Of a stretch of 64,000 nt of DNA, positions 61,179 to 64,000 are shown in pieces. Numbering within the stretch: the first letter of the stretch is position 1; each line of letters begins with the position of its first letter. Both the position numbers and the translations under genes were made by a program. Location: assembly GCA_964531165.1 (NCBI GenBank), contig CAZHEA010000006.1:1-64000 (forward strand). The letters are read 5' to 3'. The stretch comes from SZUA-229 sp964531165 (GTDB lineage: Bacteria > Pseudomonadota > Gammaproteobacteria > SZUA-229). The notes under the pieces were generated by a model that saw nothing but the letters and a program-made list of their open reading frames with translations, ran no database searches and was not told where the DNA came from.

Positions 61179-62804
61179 TTAAGCCGGCAGCGGCAATGAT
61201 ATAGTGAAACAGACGCCACAGTCCAGATTGTTTTCAATGCTTACCTTGCCGTTCATTTTCCTGATAAGGTCGTTGACAATAGATAACCCTATGCCATTAC
61301 CATTTATGGCTTTCTTTTTATTGATAGGCAGTCTGTAAAAAGGCTTCCATATTTTATTATGGTAACAGGGTGGAATGCCGGGGCCCTGATCACTTATGCT
61401 GATATTTATGTAATTGTTTTTTTGCGACGATGAGATGGTGATGGTCTGACCTGCAGGCCCGTATTTATTTGCATTATCTATTATATTAATAATAATCTGT
61501 CTTAGGCCATTGGTGTTTATATTGGCGAAAACTTTTTCTTTAGATGAAAAAACGAGTTTGCTGTCTTCGTTTAATAAAACTTTTCTATATTCATCGATAG
61601 TGCTCATTAAGTGCTCATTCACATCACAGTATTCGGTGGCTTCATCAACAGCTGAAGAGCTTTGTTTTGAGAATGATAATATACAGTCTAATAGTTGAGA
61701 TAAGCGAATGCTTTCACGATTAATTACACGCAAGTAGCTATGTTGTGTTTCGATCGATTTTACACGGCCTAATAAAATGGTTTCAGCATACATTCTAATC
61801 TGGGTTATCGGCGTGCGTAATTCATGTGAAGCATTAGCAATAAATTCAGAGCGTAAGCGATTTAATTTGTGTTCTTTTATAATTATCCAGAATGTGGTTG
61901 TAATAACGACCAGTGTTAATGTCATTAATGTGTATAACAGAGGTAACTGTGATCCGGGTAGGCCACCAATTACCAGCTTGGGTATAAACTGTGGGCTAAT
62001 GGATGCATGTATTTCATAACCAGAAAATAAACCTTCATAATTGTCTGAGAATTTTTTACCAATAATAATTGACTCATCGTACTGCGTGTGTGAATTAAAC
62101 AGGCTTTGATTGTAAGGTGAGGTTATTTCAATATATAGAATATCATCAATAGCGGTGTCTTTTTGAAGGGATTCGGGTATCAGATCTGCATTGTCATAAA
62201 TGCGTTTAAACCAGGCGCTCAGCTTTTTATTGTCCAGACGCATAAAAACAATATTATTATTACTTAACGGAATTAAAATAAAAGTTTTATATTCTTGATG
62301 GATGACCTTATAGGGTGAAATGCTATTAATGTCGAGTGTTTTAAGTAGTAAGTTTAAATGCGAATCAGATTCTTTAATAGCTTCGCCATATTGAATTGAT
62401 GTTGAGCGCGTTTCACTGTCGAGTAAATAAATACTATCTACTGATTCGCGGGCAATAATTTCCCGTTGATTTAGTGCGTTCCGGTCGGCTGAGAAAACCC
62501 GTTGTATATTCTGTTTTAATGTTTTTGTCGGGTCCTGAAGGGCACTGCCTAGCTGATGTATTACCCAGTAGCCAACGGCTGATTTCAAGGTGTTTTGAAA
62601 CTCATCAACTGCCAGTGTTGCATAATCACGCGCCACGCCTCTGGCCGCTTCCCGGTGAGCCATCGATGATGATACTGCCTGCCAGGTTAGTGCGCCTAAC
62701 AGGCCAATACTTAATAGCATCAATACAGACAGTAAATACGACTTTCTGTAGATTGATGTCATTGCATAGAATTGGCTTATATATTGTTTCAGTTTCTTTA
62801 CCAT
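61179..62804 (-). CDS. Membrane sensor histidine kinase without HAMP domain
   Basis: 541 residues. First membrane helix at residues 18-40, a periplasmic sensor region of about 245 residues, second helix at about residues 288-310 (LPLLYTLMTLTLVVITTTFW), then only about 15 residues before HisKA with H327 in FIANASHELRTPITQIR. HATPase has IDNANKYGPAGQT, ISDQGPGIPPCYHNKIWKPF and NGIGLSIVNDLI. No HAMP linker can be fitted. The sensor region has no cysteines forming an obvious motif and was not recognised. First gene of the pair; divergent from a secreted protein gene. Confidence 0.9.
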   Translation of the reverse strand: MVKKLKQYISQFYAMTSIYRKSYLLSVLMLLSIGLLGALTWQAVSSSMAHREAARGVARDYATLAVDEFQNTLKSAVGYWVIHQLGSALQDPTKTLKQNIQRVFSADRNALNQREIIARESVDSIYLLDSETRSTSIQYGEAIKESDSHLNLLLKTLDINSISPYKVIHQEYKTFILIPLSNNNIVFMRLDNKKLSAWFKRIYDNADLIPESLQKDTAIDDILYIEITSPYNQSLFNSHTQYDESIIIGKKFSDNYEGLFSGYEIHASISPQFIPKLVIGGLPGSQLPLLYTLMTLTLVVITTTFWIIIKEHKLNRLRSEFIANASHELRTPITQIRMYAETILLGRVKSIETQHSYLRVINRESIRLSQLLDCILSFSKQSSSAVDEATEYCDVNEHLMSTIDEYRKVLLNEDSKLVFSSKEKVFANINTNGLRQIIINIIDNANKYGPAGQTITISSSQKNNYINISISDQGPGIPPCYHNKIWKPFYRLPINKKKAINGNGIGLSIVNDLIRKMNGKVSIENNLDCGVCFTISLPLPA

Positions 62805-62843
62805 CTGTTAATTAAACACTAATTTGATGAATTATATCCCATC

Positions 62844-62882
62844 TTGACAGTTTCCTGACAATACATTTGCAGGTCTCTGACG
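62844..62882. promoter_or_regulatory. Pho-box-like array of 11-bp direct repeats in the divergent promoter region
   Basis: TGACA at 62845, TGACA at 62856, TTGCA at 62867 and TGACG at 62878 are spaced exactly 11 bp apart. Read on the minus strand the two best units give TTGTCAGGAAACTGTCAA, the layout of a PhoB-type box (TGTCA-N6-TGTCA). The array lies 40 bp upstream of the kinase gene and 70 bp upstream of the secreted protein gene. The first unit also reads as a -35 TTGACA on the plus strand. Confidence 0.55.
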
Positions 62883-62952
62883 CTAGCAGCACCTGTGGTC
62901 TGTAAAATCCTATTAACATTGCGTCACCAACTAAACCTGAAGAGGACGTGAG

Positions 62953-63603
62953 ATGAATATTCTACTGATCAAGATTGTTAGACAGAATAAAATACTGCTG
63001 GTGTTAATGCTTTCAGTAATGACGCTATTATTTGTGAATAATAGTATGGCAAATACCGGCAGTTCCAGTGAGCCTGATTACAAATGGTCATCACCTAACA
63101 ACTGGGATGGCGGGAAGTTTTCAATTCCACCCTGGTTTGCCGAGGATTTGCAGTTCACCGGAAAAGAAGAGCTAAGGTTTCATCCCGGATATTACGACAT
63201 TGGCTCGGATGGCTTCTGGACTTATGTATTTGTGCTTGTAGTTGAGCAGGTAGACGATGTTTCAACTGATGATATTGTTCAGGAAACTAAACTTTATTTT
63301 AAAGGTCTGGGTGAAACGCTAGGTGATCACAAGAAGCAGAATATTGCTATTGAATCGATAAAAGTTAAACCATTATCTGGCTGGAAACAATTTAATAATG
63401 GTGAATGGAAAGCACAGAAATACAGTCTTACTGCATTTGATTCATGGGAGACGGGTAAGCCAATTGACCTTAACTTAAATGTATCAACCTGGTTGTGCAA
63501 AAACACTAAGCACCGGGCGATAGTTTATGCCATTACACCGCATGCCTGGGATAATCCAATATGGAAATCACTGAAGCGTGAAAGTGGTGGCTTGTCCTGT
63601 TAG
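62953..63603 (+). CDS. Secreted protein of unknown function
   Basis: 216 residues. Signal peptide with hydrophobic core ILLVLMLSVMTLLFV and likely cleavage after SMA-N near residue 34. The mature part is rich in aromatic residues (DYKWSSPNNWDGGKF, PPWFAEDLQF, DGFWTYVFVLVVEQV, TPHAWDNPIWKSL) and has two cysteines (TWLCKN and the final GGLSC) that could form a disulfide. ATG at 62953 with GAGGACGTGAG upstream. No family recognised. Divergent from the two-component system and sharing its regulatory region. Confidence 0.75.
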   Translation: MNILLIKIVRQNKILLVLMLSVMTLLFVNNSMANTGSSSEPDYKWSSPNNWDGGKFSIPPWFAEDLQFTGKEELRFHPGYYDIGSDGFWTYVFVLVVEQVDDVSTDDIVQETKLYFKGLGETLGDHKKQNIAIESIKVKPLSGWKQFNNGEWKAQKYSLTAFDSWETGKPIDLNLNVSTWLCKNTKHRAIVYAITPHAWDNPIWKSLKRESGGLSC

Positions 63604-63671
63604 CAGTGCTAATAAATAACATTTTTTAGAAATCAGTGTTATATCTAATGATAGGTAATAAGGAGATTGAA

Positions 63672-64000
63672 ATGATTAAAAATAACGCGGCTTATGATGA
63701 AGTAGGTGAATATGAGCAGGACAAAATTAACGGCCTGGATAATGATTTGCTCGATAAGTTTATCTCTCTGGCAAATATTAAGGGAGATGAACTTATTCTG
63801 GATGCGATGGCGGGTAATGGCAACCTGACACAACGAATTTTTAACTACTGTCAGAAAAAAGAAATTTCATTACCGACGGTAAAAACACTTGAATATTCTA
63901 AAGTACAATCAGAATATGCACAGCAGGTGCTTAAGGAATATCCGGTTGATGTTATCTGGGGTGATATCTTAAGCATGACCGATCTTTCTACTAATGATGA
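63672..64000 (+). CDS. Class I SAM-dependent methyltransferase, N-terminal part
   Basis: Open from the ATG at 63672 (AGGAGA 5 bp upstream) to the right edge, about 109 residues. The start reads MIKNNAAYDEVGEYEQDKIN; ELILDAMAGNGNLTQRI is motif I of a Rossmann-fold methyltransferase, TLEYSKVQSEYA provides the acidic residue after strand 2, and VIWGDIL corresponds to motif III. Substrate unknown; the gene continues beyond the window. It follows the secreted protein by 68 bp. Confidence 0.75.
   Translation, partial: MIKNNAAYDEVGEYEQDKINGLDNDLLDKFISLANIKGDELILDAMAGNGNLTQRIFNYCQKKEISLPTVKTLEYSKVQSEYAQQVLKEYPVDVIWGDILSMTDLSTND

Overview
The window is a stretch of gammaproteobacterial core chromosome. 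The evidence is the gene content and order: fabA, an lpoA-yraN-gmhA block divergent from rsmI, RNase P RNA, a complete division and cell-wall (dcw) cluster from mraZ to ftsZ, then lpxC, dciA, an M23 peptidase, secA, argJ and a MutT-ThiE fusion. A zapD-coaE-pilD-pilC-pilB run and a type IV pilin locus follow. By eye the sequence is AT-leaning. I see no rRNA, tRNA, CRISPR array, prophage or intact insertion sequence. I cannot name the genus from the sequence alone.

Layout. 1-8.9 kb: start of fabA (cut by the edge), a DUF4426 periplasmic protein, a tandem pair of HDOD signalling proteins, and a leftward operon lpoA-yraN-gmhA-FAD oxidase divergent from rsmI. 8.9-12 kb: a gene-poor area with two paralogous small TPR-like proteins of unknown function, the RNase P RNA gene and a PEGA/SHOCT-type lipoprotein. 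12-29.8 kb: the dcw cluster in canonical order, mraZ rsmH ftsL ftsI murE murF mraY murD ftsW murG murC murB ddlB ftsQ ftsA ftsZ. Most junctions overlap or nearly touch, and the cluster is preceded by a strong promoter with MraZ boxes at 10-bp spacing. 30-38.3 kb: lpxC, dciA, M23 peptidase, secA, argJ, mutT-thiE and a small membrane-anchored protein of unknown function. 38.3-49.5 kb: zapD, coaE and the type IV pilus genes pilD, pilC, pilB, two pilins, pilR, tfpZ and pilS. 49.5-55 kb: nadE, bamD, rluD, pgeF, a GcvR-like ACT protein and a second-type peptide deformylase. 55-64 kb: a triple-PAS GGDEF-EAL protein, clpB with a heat-shock promoter, a two-component system, a secreted protein of unknown function and the start of a methyltransferase gene.

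How the genes work together. The centre builds and divides the envelope: Mur enzymes and MraY/MurG make lipid II, FtsW/FtsI polymerise and crosslink septal wall, FtsQ/L/A/Z and ZapD form the divisome, LpoA activates a penicillin-binding protein, and LpxC and GmhA serve lipopolysaccharide. SecA and BamD export and insert envelope proteins. The pilus block is a self-contained circuit: PilS/PilR and sigma-54 drive the first pilin, PilD processes pilins, PilB powers assembly, PilC is the platform, and TfpZ is a pilin accessory.

The most interesting non-coding signals are: MraZ boxes inside the promoter spacer; a long palindromic ERIC-like element before secA; a stem-loop that would bury the pilB ribosome-binding region; a perfect palindrome upstream of the sigma-54 pilin promoter; and four 11-bp-spaced TGACA-like repeats between the two-component system and the secreted protein.
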